DNA of 64,000 bases from Arcobacter sp. EP1 (GCA_001655195.1 LPNY01000139.1:420923-484922), one strand, 5' to 3'. Shown: positions 7,945-17,187, numbered from the stretch's first letter. Numbers and translations are program-made. Notes: generated by a model not told the origin, from the sequence alone.

Positions 7945-9393
7945 ATGAACCTCAATACAAATAAAATAACAATTTTACACTATCTTGTTGGAATGATTCT
8001 ATTAGCTATTTATGGAGCGAAAGTCTGTCCCTTTTTAGACTCATTAAGTATACTTCAACTTATTGTGCCAATTATTATCTTTTTTAGTCTTGCTTTAGCA
8101 GTACGATTAAAACTTCAAAAAAACATTGATGAATTACCCTTAGAAAAACAGATTAAAGCACAGTTTTTTTTAGAGTTCAAAATATTTATGATTACAGGAC
8201 TTATTTTATCAATTTCGAATATTTTAATGTATCAGTTTCCACTAGAAAGTTCACTCAAAGTGATTTTTGGAACACTCATGTTAGGAATATTTATAGGAAT
8301 AGACCAAGCACTCATTAGAGAACGCATGACAATTAAAGCATACGTTGAACAAAAAATAAATCTAAATGTTTCTGATGCGTTTCTTTCTATACCAGGGAAA
8401 TTTATTACTATGTCTATTGTTATGGTAGGTTCTATTGCAACTGTACTGTTAATGGCAATGAAAAAAGATTTAGATTGGTTCCATGAAGAAGGTATTCATC
8501 TGGATTTTTTTAAAGCTCAAATGAGTATCCTAGGAGAAATTAGTTTTATAATTCTTATTATTTTTGGATACTCTTTACGGATTATTTTAATGTTTGGTTC
8601 TAATTTACGCATTTTGCTCAAACATCAAAATGAAGCCTTAAAAATGGTTGCCAAAGGCGATTTAGAGACTCAAGTTCCAGTGGTGACCCACGATGAGTTT
8701 GGGTTAATGGCAGAAGGAACAAATGCCATGATTCACGACTTAAAACTACAACGAGAAAAGGTCAAACAAACTCGAGATACAATTATTCAAGGAATGGCAA
8801 CCCTCGCAGAAACCAGAGACAATGAAACAGGTGCTCATATTATACGAACGCAAAACTATGTAAAAGTTTTAGCCAAAGAGTTACAAAAACAAGAACAGTT
8901 TAACGAGTACCTCACTGATGAAAATATTGAAATCATTTATAAATCAGCACCACTTCATGATATTGGAAAAGTAGGTATCCCTGATGAGATACTTTTAAAA
9001 CCAGGGAAACTCACCGATGAGGAGTTTCATATCATGAAAAAACACGCCTCTATTGGAGCTCATGCTATTGAAAATACCAAAGGTGAAATGCTTGATGATA
9101 GTTTCTTAAACTTTGCCCAAGAGATTGCCCACTATCACCATGAAAAATGGGATGGTTCAGGTTATCCAAAAGGTTTAAAAGGAGATGAGATACCACTGAG
9201 TGCCAGACTAATGGCAGTTGCAGATGTTTATGATGCACTCATTTCAAAACGGGTTTACAAAGATGGGTTTACCCACGAAAAAGCCAAAGAGATTATCATT
9301 GAAGGTCGTGCAAAACACTTTGACCCAATTGTTGTAGATGCCTTTATCGTTACTGAAGAGCAATTCAAAGCAATCAAAGAGGCTCACGAATAA
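7945..9393 (+). CDS. Membrane HD-GYP cyclic-di-GMP phosphodiesterase
   Basis: 482 residues. Six transmembrane segments fill the first 220 residues, a HAMP-like linker follows (about 225-275), and an HD-GYP domain fills the C-terminal 200 residues. Its metal and catalytic motifs are intact: HDIGKVGIPD, the HH pairs, and DGSGYPKGLKGDEIP. HD-GYP enzymes hydrolyse c-di-GMP to pGpG or GMP. It would oppose the two diguanylate cyclases at 32.4-34.9 kb. The input signal, sensed by the membrane region, is unknown. Confidence 0.88.
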   Translation: MNLNTNKITILHYLVGMILLAIYGAKVCPFLDSLSILQLIVPIIIFFSLALAVRLKLQKNIDELPLEKQIKAQFFLEFKIFMITGLILSISNILMYQFPLESSLKVIFGTLMLGIFIGIDQALIRERMTIKAYVEQKINLNVSDAFLSIPGKFITMSIVMVGSIATVLLMAMKKDLDWFHEEGIHLDFFKAQMSILGEISFIILIIFGYSLRIILMFGSNLRILLKHQNEALKMVAKGDLETQVPVVTHDEFGLMAEGTNAMIHDLKLQREKVKQTRDTIIQGMATLAETRDNETGAHIIRTQNYVKVLAKELQKQEQFNEYLTDENIEIIYKSAPLHDIGKVGIPDEILLKPGKLTDEEFHIMKKHASIGAHAIENTKGEMLDDSFLNFAQEIAHYHHEKWDGSGYPKGLKGDEIPLSARLMAVADVYDALISKRVYKDGFTHEKAKEIIIEGRAKHFDPIVVDAFIVTEEQFKAIKEAHE

Positions 9394-9409
9394 AACGTGA
9401 GCTCTTTTT
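9382..9409 (+). terminator. Intrinsic terminator of the HD-GYP gene
   Basis: GCTCACG/CGTGAGC stem with a seven-base loop, then TCTTTTT. The stop codon of the gene lies in the loop. Confidence 0.8.
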
Positions 9410-10310
9410 AACCTAACAAATCTTCAACTGCATCAAACTTTACAAAAAACTCTTTATAACTTTTATACTGTACCTCTTTTTTATCCACATACATGGTTTT
9501 AAATCGACTTGCCGCATAATAAACAGCACTATAAAGTAAATAGGGTTTGAGTTTTTGTAACGTGATTTGTTCATCATAATAGAAATTATACTCTTCTAAA
9601 AAAGCTTTCACAAAAGGCATATCCAATTCATCTTTTCTATCAAAACACCAGCTATGAATTACTACTGCTAAATCTAGAAGTTTGTCACTTTTAGAAGCAT
9701 TTGAAAAATCAAAGACTCCACTCAAAGAGTCTTGGTCAAACTTTGTATTATCAGGAAAAAGGTCACCATGGATAACATGTTTTGGTTTTAAAACAACATC
9801 TTTAACTTTAGCATACCGTTTTTTGAAAGCCTCTTTTACTTCAAAATAGACCTCTTTGTCATGTACGATTGTATTGATTTTTGTTTTTAAATCTTTTTGG
9901 GAGTACCGATAGGTATTACTAAACTCAATTTTTTCAGATAGGTCGTGAAATTGTGCTAAAAAAAGAGCAATTTGTCTCAGTTGAGTTTTGAGTAAAACTT
10001 TTGGTTCATGCCCCTTTAAGAAACTAAAAATCACAATGGGCTTTTTTTTGAAAATATGCACTTTTTTAGAGACAACCAATGGAACGTTGAGGCTTTTAAT
10101 TCGATTTAAAAAAGCCACTTCGTTTCTGACCTCATCATAACTTGCCTCTTCATAAAGTTTGATAACATAACGCTCACCTTTTTTGGTTGTTCCAATAAAA
10201 GTTGAATCGGTTATACCATCTTTGGTTGCTTTGATAGTGGTAAATAAAAGACCATCTTTTTTGGCAATAAAATTTATTTCATTTAGTGTTAATTTTGTTT
10301 GTACGCCCAT
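9408..10310 (-). CDS. thrB: Probable homoserine kinase (type II, APH fold)
   Basis: 300 residues of the aminoglycoside phosphotransferase/choline kinase fold. The ATP-binding lobe has YVIKLYEE with the conserved lysine near residue 51. The catalytic loop is VIHGDLFPDN (about 180-189) and the metal-binding motif is GVFDFSNA. HGDLFPDN is the form seen in type II homoserine kinases (ThrB), which phosphorylate homoserine on the way to threonine; other kinases of this fold remain possible. The ATG follows the stop of the upstream repeat protein with no gap, so the two genes are probably cotranscribed. Confidence 0.65.
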   Translation of the reverse strand: MGVQTKLTLNEINFIAKKDGLLFTTIKATKDGITDSTFIGTTKKGERYVIKLYEEASYDEVRNEVAFLNRIKSLNVPLVVSKKVHIFKKKPIVIFSFLKGHEPKVLLKTQLRQIALFLAQFHDLSEKIEFSNTYRYSQKDLKTKINTIVHDKEVYFEVKEAFKKRYAKVKDVVLKPKHVIHGDLFPDNTKFDQDSLSGVFDFSNASKSDKLLDLAVVIHSWCFDRKDELDMPFVKAFLEEYNFYYDEQITLQKLKPYLLYSAVYYAASRFKTMYVDKKEVQYKSYKEFFVKFDAVEDLLG

Positions 10311-10955
10311 CTAGTCGAGTTCTTTTGTGCCTTCGAATTCTTCTGCTATTTTATATAACTCTTCTGCCCACTGCTCATCTGCAAGGTTATCTTCATCGGC
10401 TATACTATCAGCAATATAGGTAAGTTCATCGCTGTCTGCTGCACACTCTACTGCTTTTTGATAGACATCCATTGCCCAATCTTTATCATCAAGCATATCT
10501 TTGTTACATAAAGATTCTGCAATACAGTAAAACTCATAAGCGATAGTGGATTTTTCAAGAGCCTCTTTATAAAGTTCAGTTGCGTATCCTCTATCATAAA
10601 AAGAGAGATTTTTTGTAGCAATAGCATCAGCAAGACTACGCAAGTCTCTTAGAATTTCAACCTTTTGGGTTGCTTTGTCCATGAGTTCTCGTGCCCACTC
10701 TTTATCATCAAACCCATTACTATTTCCAACGGCAAATGCTAACTCTTTATAATCTCTCCATGTTTCACATTTGTTTACGGCATACTCAAAGAGGATTTCT
10801 GCTAAATCAGTATTTTCATAATACTGCTCTGTACAAAATTTTCCTGCCCAATAGGTAATATTTACATCGTGGTTTAAATCTTTCATAATCTCTGGAAGTT
10901 TTTCATTTTCCATATACGTTGAGTTTATCTCTTCTAATACTTCGCTATCTAACAT
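10311..10955 (-). CDS. Acidic helical-repeat protein
   Basis: 214 residues, strongly acidic. At least four repeats of about 38 residues share the pattern (D/E)xxWAxELYxxA followed by LxxIAxSI, for example near DKEWARELMDKA, DKDWAMDVYQKA and DEQWAEELYKIA. These look like TPR- or Sel1-related helical pairs that form a protein-binding solenoid. There is no signal peptide. The stop abuts the start codon of the kinase gene downstream. The specific function is not recognised. Confidence 0.6.
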   Translation of the reverse strand: MLDSEVLEEINSTYMENEKLPEIMKDLNHDVNITYWAGKFCTEQYYENTDLAEILFEYAVNKCETWRDYKELAFAVGNSNGFDDKEWARELMDKATQKVEILRDLRSLADAIATKNLSFYDRGYATELYKEALEKSTIAYEFYCIAESLCNKDMLDDKDWAMDVYQKAVECAADSDELTYIADSIADEDNLADEQWAEELYKIAEEFEGTKELD

Positions 10956-11000
10956 CTATAACCTTATTTATTTATACTAAAAACGTATTGTACTCAATCC

Positions 11001-13406
11001 TTACTTTTTTTTACTCTTTTTTCCAAGACTTAAATCACTAAACTCAATTAAACGACTCTCAACAAGATAATTGAGGCTTTTTTTAGGGAACTTATCATTA
11101 CTTCCTCGAACACCTGCTTCAATATCCATTAATAGTTTAACCCCTTCATCCACATGTTTAATAGCATAAACTTTAAACTGCCCTTTTCGTACCGCATCTA
11201 AGACCTCTTCTTTTAGCATGAGGTTTTTAATATTACTATAGGGAATAATCACATTGGCTTTAAAGTTTCTATCTTTTAGTTTACACACATCAAAGAAACC
11301 TTCAATCTTTTCATTGACGCCACCAATTGCTTGAACTTCTCCACTTTGATTAATAGATCCTGTAACTGCAAAATTTTGTTTGATAGGAACATTTGCAATA
11401 GAAGAGAGCAAGATATACAATTCAGCTAAAGAAGCACTATCCCCATCAATGATAGAATAAGATTGTTCAAAAACTAAACTCGCTGTTAAACTCATGGAAA
11501 AATCGTGACTGTAACGTGAAGCTAAAAATGAGGACAAAATCATCACCCCTTTAGAGTGGATTGCACCACTTAGGTCAACTTCTCTTTCGATATCAACGAC
11601 ACCCTCTTTTCCCACGCGCGTTAATGCTGAAATCTTAACAGGAATAGAGAAAATAAAGTTTCCAAAGTCCAATACTGATAGTCCATTGATTTGTCCTACC
11701 TTTTCACCTGTTGTTTCTATTTGAAGGGTACCTTGTTTTATCTCTTCATAAATATCTTCTTTGATGCGTTCACTTCGCTCTTTTCTGTGATTTAGTGCTG
11801 TTAAAATATCTTCATTTTTAATATTTTTAGCTGCCCTATTTTGAGCAATGAAATTTGACTCTTGTAGTAAATCAATAATCGAACTAAAATCTGCGGAGAG
11901 TTTTTGCGAGTTATCCACCAAACGTGAACTAAACTCAATAACACGTCCCAATGCTTTTTTTGTTAAAGGCAAGAGTTCATGTTTTTTTAAAAGTGTTGCA
12001 ATGATTTGAGCATAAAGCAGAATGTTTTCATTATTTCTAATGGTTTCATCTTCAAAGTCAGCTTCTATTTTAAATAGGCGTTTAAAATCATCATCCTCTT
12101 CATAAAGAAGATAATAAATAAAAGGGGAACCTATCAAAACTATTTTTGCATCCAAATCCACACTTTGAGGATTGAGAGTTACACTACTACTTAATCCCAA
12201 AGACTCCTCAACAGTTTCAAGATGAATTTGTTTGCTTTGAAGCATTCGCTTTAAGCCTTCCCATGCGTAGTGCTGAAACAATAACGCTCGAGCATCAATA
12301 ACTAAATATCCACCATTGGCACGATGTAGGGAACCTGCTTTGATTAAGTTGAAATCCGTAGTGAGTGTTCCCATATGAGTAACGTGTTCAATACGTCCAA
12401 AAAGGTTGGAATAGGTAGGATTGTGTTCATAAATAATAGGCGCATTTTTCTGTTTTGCATTGTTTACAAATACGTTTACATTATAGATATCAAAACTAGG
12501 TGCTGTTGATAAACTCTGGCTTAAAAGGTTTTCCATACTATTTGAACTTGGCATTGTCTCTTCTTGAGTAAAGTCCTCAAAGTTTTCAATAACATCTTCT
12601 TGAACCTCATCAAGATACTCACTGACAGCTTCAAAGTTTTCATATTTTTGTTTAATATTGCGCATCATCTTTTCAACAATTGATGTTATAAATTCATTAT
12701 CTATAACTTTCATTTGTTCAATAAAATTACGCCCTACTTCCATCTCTAACTTAGCATTTTCATCCACCAATGTTTTATAAGTAATAATCTTTTTCTCAAT
12801 CTCTTCTCGATCATTTATATTCATGGACTGATACTCTTCATTGGTCAGGGTTTTCCCCTCTTTTAAAGGTGAAATTGTCACTCCTGATGTGGTATCATTG
12901 ATAAAAATATCATCTTTTTTAGCTTCATCTTTAAGAGCATAAAAAATTCGGTCTTGTTCCTCTTTTATTTGAGACTCCAAATCTTTTTTAACACTCAAAT
13001 ACTCTTTTTGTTTAAATGATTGAGGAATCTTTTCTTGAAAGTTTTTTATTAAGTTTTGCATATCTTTTTTAAACTTCACTCCCATTCCAGAAGGAAGTTT
13101 AAGAACAAGAGGTTTTGTGTAATCATTAAAATTATTCACATAACACCAATCTGATAATCCATTCTCTTTTTTGATTTTCTCTTTTAAAAGTTTATCTAGT
13201 AAAGAGTGTCGCCCTGTACCACTTTTTCCCATAACAAAAAGGTTGTAACCTTCATGACGAATTCCCAAAGCAGTATTAATAGCTTTTATAGCTCTATCCT
13301 GTCCTAAAGTTTTGGTTGTTGTTTTAAGTTTGGAAGTGGTTTGAAATTTAAATATTGAAGTATCACATCGTTTATAAAGTTGGTTTATTTTAAGTAGTTT
13401 AATCAT
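11001..13406 (-). CDS. Lon-family ATP-dependent protease
   Basis: 801 residues. A P-loop (GKSGTGRHS) near residue 60 starts an ATPase region interrupted by a long helical insertion (about 120-290). GGYLVIDAR provides the Walker B strand. The C-terminal S16 domain has GDSAS with the catalytic Ser657 and NEKIEG with Lys700. Their spacing of 43 residues equals that of Ser679 and Lys722 in E. coli Lon. The layout matches the AAA_32/Lon_C group (YcbZ/LonH-like), not housekeeping Lon, since the LonN substrate domain is missing. It probably degrades selected cytoplasmic proteins. Confidence 0.85.
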   Translation of the reverse strand: MIKLLKINQLYKRCDTSIFKFQTTSKLKTTTKTLGQDRAIKAINTALGIRHEGYNLFVMGKSGTGRHSLLDKLLKEKIKKENGLSDWCYVNNFNDYTKPLVLKLPSGMGVKFKKDMQNLIKNFQEKIPQSFKQKEYLSVKKDLESQIKEEQDRIFYALKDEAKKDDIFINDTTSGVTISPLKEGKTLTNEEYQSMNINDREEIEKKIITYKTLVDENAKLEMEVGRNFIEQMKVIDNEFITSIVEKMMRNIKQKYENFEAVSEYLDEVQEDVIENFEDFTQEETMPSSNSMENLLSQSLSTAPSFDIYNVNVFVNNAKQKNAPIIYEHNPTYSNLFGRIEHVTHMGTLTTDFNLIKAGSLHRANGGYLVIDARALLFQHYAWEGLKRMLQSKQIHLETVEESLGLSSSVTLNPQSVDLDAKIVLIGSPFIYYLLYEEDDDFKRLFKIEADFEDETIRNNENILLYAQIIATLLKKHELLPLTKKALGRVIEFSSRLVDNSQKLSADFSSIIDLLQESNFIAQNRAAKNIKNEDILTALNHRKERSERIKEDIYEEIKQGTLQIETTGEKVGQINGLSVLDFGNFIFSIPVKISALTRVGKEGVVDIEREVDLSGAIHSKGVMILSSFLASRYSHDFSMSLTASLVFEQSYSIIDGDSASLAELYILLSSIANVPIKQNFAVTGSINQSGEVQAIGGVNEKIEGFFDVCKLKDRNFKANVIIPYSNIKNLMLKEEVLDAVRKGQFKVYAIKHVDEGVKLLMDIEAGVRGSNDKFPKKSLNYLVESRLIEFSDLSLGKKSKKK

Positions 13407-13592
13407 AACAAGCTCCTTATTATTGGGCCAATATTTTCAACTTTTCTTCGGAATTTACTGATTATAACACTATTTCCTTCAATAAATATTTATTTACTTT
13501 AGCTACGTTAATAAATTAATATTAGCCTGCATACTAAATAAAGGCTTCACAAAAAGGAAGTACAATTGATACAGAATTTAAAAGGATTTAAA

Positions 13593-14180
13593 ATGAACAA
13601 ATACACTGTTATTGCGTTGATGGGTATTCTTCTTTTAGTTGTTACTTCTTTTAGTAGTAATCAAGAACCGATAAAATCAAAATATGAAAATGAAAATACA
13701 AAAAATGCCTACTTTGCAGGAGGATGTTTTTGGGGTGTGGAATATCACTTTGAAAAAAAAGATGGTGTATTAGATGTACTTAGTGGATACATGGGTGGAC
13801 ATGTCAAAAACCCAAACTACTATGAAGTTATCAAAGGCAAAACTGGCCACTTAGAAAGCGTTAAAGTTGTTTATGACCCTAATAAAATCTCTTATGAAGA
13901 GTTAACCAAACTCTTTTTTGAAATCCATGATATGGAACAAACCGATGGTCAAGGTCCCGATATAGGGAGCCAATACTTATCGGCTATTTTTTACAATGAT
14001 GATGCTGAGAAAAAAACAGTACAAAATGTGATTGATATTTTAACAACCAAAGGATACAAAGTAGCAACATCACTGTACGAAGCCAATGAGTTTTTCACTG
14101 CAGAAGGTTACCACCAAAACTATTATGCCCGTACAGGAAAACTTCCTTATTGTCATACTTATAAAAAGATATTTGACTAA
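13593..14180 (+). CDS. msrA: Peptide methionine (S)-S-oxide reductase with membrane anchor
   Basis: 195 residues from ATG 13593, which has AAAGGA six bases upstream; an earlier TTG would add nine residues. The catalytic motif GGCFW places the reactive cysteine at residue 45, and the conserved GYMGG, GHLESVKVVYDP and later GSQYLSAI and YHQNYY motifs are present. MsrA reduces the S form of methionine sulfoxide. Residues 1-22 form a signal anchor (TVIALMGILLLVVTSF), so this copy should act on envelope proteins. Its stop overlaps that of the convergent SRAP gene by four bases. Confidence 0.92.
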   Translation: MNKYTVIALMGILLLVVTSFSSNQEPIKSKYENENTKNAYFAGGCFWGVEYHFEKKDGVLDVLSGYMGGHVKNPNYYEVIKGKTGHLESVKVVYDPNKISYEELTKLFFEIHDMEQTDGQGPDIGSQYLSAIFYNDDAEKKTVQNVIDILTTKGYKVATSLYEANEFFTAEGYHQNYYARTGKLPYCHTYKKIFD

Positions 14181-14875
14181 AAAAGAGCCAACTGTCCCTT
14201 AAACTCCTTTTTTAAAGGCTCTATGGCCTCTTTTTGGCTATATAGTACTTTGTTAACTTCACTAGTAACTTCATAGAGTTCTAACTTTTCACTTGCATAG
14301 ATTTTCATCAAACTATTAAGCTCTTTTAAATCACTACTCTCTAGCCATGTTTTAAAATCTTTTTCTTCTAAAACAACAGGCATACGATGGTGAATTTTCC
14401 CTAGTTTTTCATTTGCATCACATGTTATTAATGCAACCGTAACAATAGTCATATTAAGTTCAGTGTCAAACCACTCATCCCAAAGCCCAGCAACTGCTAA
14501 AAATTTGCTCTCTTTATTGTGCACAAAATAAGGCCTTTTGATTTTTGTTTTATCATGGGTTTCCACTTCCCATTCATAAAAACCATTTAAAGGAATAATA
14601 CAACGCTGATATTTAAAGGCATCACGAAAGGTCTGTTTTTCAAAAACGGTTTCACTTCGGGCATTAATATTCATGGATTTTTTATCTTTTGCCCACGATG
14701 GCAAAAATCCAAAGTGCGTATACAAATAGTTACCGTTATTTAATAGCGCAGGAATTGGCAGTGTTGGAGGAATATTATACGAAAGAGTAAGTGTTCCAAT
14801 CATATCATTTTGTATTAAGTTACGGGCTTGTTCTTTAAATGCTATATCATCATATATCGCTAAACGCCCTGGCAT
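14177..14875 (-). CDS. SRAP (YedK/HMCES-like) protein with Pro2 in place of Cys2
   Basis: 232 residues. The SRAP fold is clear: FGFLPSWAKD, NARSET (71-76), GFYEW with Glu101, and IHHRMPVVL with His162/163. SRAP proteins attach covalently to abasic sites in single-stranded DNA through the N-terminal Cys2. Here the protein begins MPGRL in place of the usual MCGR, while the other active-site residues remain. The start is certain: an in-frame TAG lies six bases before the ATG. Methionine removal would expose an N-terminal proline, the same kind of nucleophile used by Fpg/MutM. It lies six bases downstream of a sensor kinase gene on the same strand. Confidence 0.88.
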   Translation of the reverse strand: MPGRLAIYDDIAFKEQARNLIQNDMIGTLTLSYNIPPTLPIPALLNNGNYLYTHFGFLPSWAKDKKSMNINARSETVFEKQTFRDAFKYQRCIIPLNGFYEWEVETHDKTKIKRPYFVHNKESKFLAVAGLWDEWFDTELNMTIVTVALITCDANEKLGKIHHRMPVVLEEKDFKTWLESSDLKELNSLMKIYASEKLELYEVTSEVNKVLYSQKEAIEPLKKEFKGQLALF

Positions 14876-14881
14876 ATAGTA

Positions 14882-16606
14882 CTACCCTAAAGTTCGAGGT
14901 AAAGAGATAGTAAATTGTGCGCCACTCAAAGTTTGGTTTTTATAAGAATAGGTCAAGTTTTCCACATAAATGCTTCCATTCATACTCTCGGTGATTATTT
15001 TGTAAGTCATATACAACCCCAATCCAGTACCCTTGGATGTGTGTTTTGTTGTAAAATAAGGTTCAAATATTTTATCAATAACATTTTTAGGAATACCTTG
15101 TGCATTGTCACGTATCAATAAACTAACATCATTTTCATTTTGCTGTAATTCAATAAAAATATACTTCTTTTCAACATCATTTGAAACTAACGCATCTTTT
15201 GCATTATTTATAATATTAATAAACGCTTGGGTTAACTCGTTGGGATAACTATTAACTTGCGCCGTATTGTCATCTTTAAAAATAACATCTATGGAGTTAG
15301 CTTTAAGATTACCCTTTAAAAGTTCCAAGTTTTTGTTAACATTTTCGCGAAGACAAAAGTTTATTTTTTCTTTATCCCCTTTGAGAAAGTTTCTAAAATC
15401 ATCTATAGTTTGAGAAAGATACTTTGTACTTTTTACCATACTATTTAGGTTTTCATTAAGGGCATCATCTTTTAAAATACCTAACTCGTTTTGTATTTTA
15501 ATACTACTAGCACCCGTTGAGATAACACTTAAAGGTTGTCTCCATTGGTGGGCAATATTTGCTATCATTTCACCCATTTCAGCTAACTTGGATTGTTCCA
15601 TAATCATGGCATCTTTTTTCATGATATTTTTATATAAATGATTAATCTTTTTTAAAAAATAATTCAACCCAAAGTTCAACACTAAAAACATCATAAGAAT
15701 AATAAATAACACCACATAAATATTTTGGATTAAAAGCTCTTTTAATTTGATGTTATAAGAAGTCAAATCATAAGATATGAGTATTTTTGCCGCCACCTCA
15801 TCCCTATGATTAAACAGATTCACATCAGTATCAATCAGGTATTCCGTACCATTAAAGTTGATATTCACAAACTTTTTTGTTAAATCAATCTCATCGATTT
15901 TTTTTTCAAAATGTTTATTTCCTCGGGCTAAATAGTATTGGTTGATACCTTTAAGATTTTGTTTTTCTAAAAAAATATCTGAATCTTGTTTTCGTATTAA
16001 AAGAGCAGACTCTACTTTTGAGATTTTATTAATTTTTGACACAATATATTCAGGTTCGATTCCAACTTCAACAACACCTAAAAAGTTATTATTGTAAAAA
16101 ATTGGGGTAACAACTCGGTATGTCATTTTGAGTTTGCCTACTTCAAAACCATACTGTTTTTCTTTTGTTTCAAGTGTATCAAGTATGATTTTTCTTTTTT
16201 TATTTAAAGCATCACCAAACATAGATGGCTTATGGACACGTAAAAAGGTACTACCATCAAATAATCTAAAGGTCATAATTTTTAAGTATCGATTTTTGCT
16301 CGCCATTCGTTGGTAGTTTTTTTCAACAAGACCATAAAGACGTTCTCTATCGCGGTCATAAAAGGCTTTTTGTACAGCTTTATTAGATAATATAAACTCC
16401 GTTTTTTCACTAATATCATATTCTAACTCTTCTAAGAAAAAGTCAAAACTTTTATGAACATAGTTATCTTTGATATTGATATCACTGCTAATATCATTTT
16501 TAATAAGTTGGTATTGATAAAAAGTTATGATGATTCCAGAAATTCCTAGAATCAATAACATCATCACCAATATAGTATTTTTAATCTTTTTATCATTCAA
16601 TATCAT
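14882..16606 (-). CDS. Orphan sensor histidine kinase with extracytoplasmic sensor domain
   Basis: About 574 residues from the ATG at 16606 (a GTG at 16612 is also possible). A transmembrane helix (about 11-30), a Cache-like periplasmic region (about 35-285) and a second helix (about 296-318) lead to a kinase core. Its phosphoacceptor is in IANIAHQWRQPLS, and the ATPase has INNAKDAL (N box), DNAQGIP (G1), and KGTGLGLYM (G2). The HisKA type is the one common in Campylobacterota. No response regulator gene is adjacent; the SRAP gene is the next gene downstream. Confidence 0.85.
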   Translation of the reverse strand: MILNDKKIKNTILVMMLLILGISGIIITFYQYQLIKNDISSDINIKDNYVHKSFDFFLEELEYDISEKTEFILSNKAVQKAFYDRDRERLYGLVEKNYQRMASKNRYLKIMTFRLFDGSTFLRVHKPSMFGDALNKKRKIILDTLETKEKQYGFEVGKLKMTYRVVTPIFYNNNFLGVVEVGIEPEYIVSKINKISKVESALLIRKQDSDIFLEKQNLKGINQYYLARGNKHFEKKIDEIDLTKKFVNINFNGTEYLIDTDVNLFNHRDEVAAKILISYDLTSYNIKLKELLIQNIYVVLFIILMMFLVLNFGLNYFLKKINHLYKNIMKKDAMIMEQSKLAEMGEMIANIAHQWRQPLSVISTGASSIKIQNELGILKDDALNENLNSMVKSTKYLSQTIDDFRNFLKGDKEKINFCLRENVNKNLELLKGNLKANSIDVIFKDDNTAQVNSYPNELTQAFINIINNAKDALVSNDVEKKYIFIELQQNENDVSLLIRDNAQGIPKNVIDKIFEPYFTTKHTSKGTGLGLYMTYKIITESMNGSIYVENLTYSYKNQTLSGAQFTISLPRTLG

Positions 16607-16774
16607 CGTCACATCTCTTTCGAAAACAATTATATAATTATTTTACTTTCATAAGCGAATCTTATAATTTTATATTTTGTTAGTTGAAGTATCGAAATTA
16701 ATTGGATAAGAATTTTTTTAGTTACTTTATATTTGTGAGTTTATTAGTTAGAGTTTAATTAGATATTTTGGCTT

Positions 16775-16937
16775 GATATCACAAAGAGGAGTACCTCTTC
16801 ACTCTATGTAACTTTTGCCTTAGAGGATTTAGTCACTTTGCTCTAGCATAGTGTAAAAGTAACCAAAAACGTCAACGGCTTCAACACCATGGGATTCCCT
16901 CTCTATAAGTTTTATATTTCTAGCTTGCGGAACTCAA
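16775..16937 (+). repeat. Hairpin-array repeat, truncated copy C3
   Basis: It matches the reverse strand of 57725-57850, sharing segments such as CGTCAACGGCTTCA, TTCCCTCTCTA and TTTCTAGCTTGCGGAACTCA. The first stem (AAGAGG/CCTCTT, 16784-16799) is kept. The second stem is weaker and its loop carries an extra hairpin insertion of about 35 bases. The later hairpins of the longer copies are missing. Several G-to-A changes relative to the other copy suggest decay. Confidence 0.8.
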
Positions 16938-17017
16938 TAATAATGAATATAAATAATACTGTCTAATTTATAATATTTTGTTTCTGATTTAAAATAATAG
17001 TATTTTTGAGTAAAATA

Positions 17018-17161
17018 GAAAACCTTTTTTAATCATTAGATTTCAAAATAGTTCAAGGCGGAGACAATTTATGTGGCGGGAGTTTACATAGGTAAATGAC
17101 CAAACATAAATTTTTGACAACGCAGAAATATGAAGAAAGATGATGATTAAAAAAGGTTTTC
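17018..17161. repeat. Element with 19-bp perfect terminal inverted repeats, copy S-A
   Basis: The left end GAAAACCTTTTTTAATCAT (17018-17036) and the right end (17143-17161) are exact reverse complements. Inside are two nested stems: AATTTATGT/ACATAAATT (17066-17074 with 17104-17112) and TTTAC/GTAAA (17083-17096). The core (CAAGGC, GGAG-TTAC-GTAA-TGAC, AACGCAGAAAT) recurs in the copy at 59394-59514. It has no ORF and resembles a MITE or a structured RNA. Its right end lies 14 bases before the uvrC -10. Confidence 0.82.
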
Positions 17162-17175
17162 AAAGATTTTTTGGA

Positions 17176-17181
17176 TAAAAT
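17176..17181 (+). promoter_or_regulatory. Candidate -10 element of uvrC (leaderless)
   Basis: TAAAAT ends six bases before the ATG at 17188 and no Shine-Dalgarno sequence is present, so the mRNA may start at or near the start codon. Confidence 0.4.
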
Positions 17182-17187
17182 TCGTTC

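Larger units (their letters stand above)
16613..17187. other. 575-bp intergenic region made mostly of repeats
   Basis: No convincing gene lies between the divergent kinase and uvrC starts. The region holds a copy of the hairpin-array repeat (16775-16937), a complete inverted-repeat element (17018-17161), AT-rich filler, and the uvrC promoter. Confidence 0.7.

Noticed and set aside
10311-10955. CRISPR or DNA-level tandem repeat
   Set aside because: The repetition is at protein level (about 38-residue units) with diverged DNA.
16613-17187. tRNA or other stable RNA gene before uvrC
   Set aside because: No cloverleaf with T-loop (GTTCRA) and CCA-type end could be built; the hairpins belong to the repeats.
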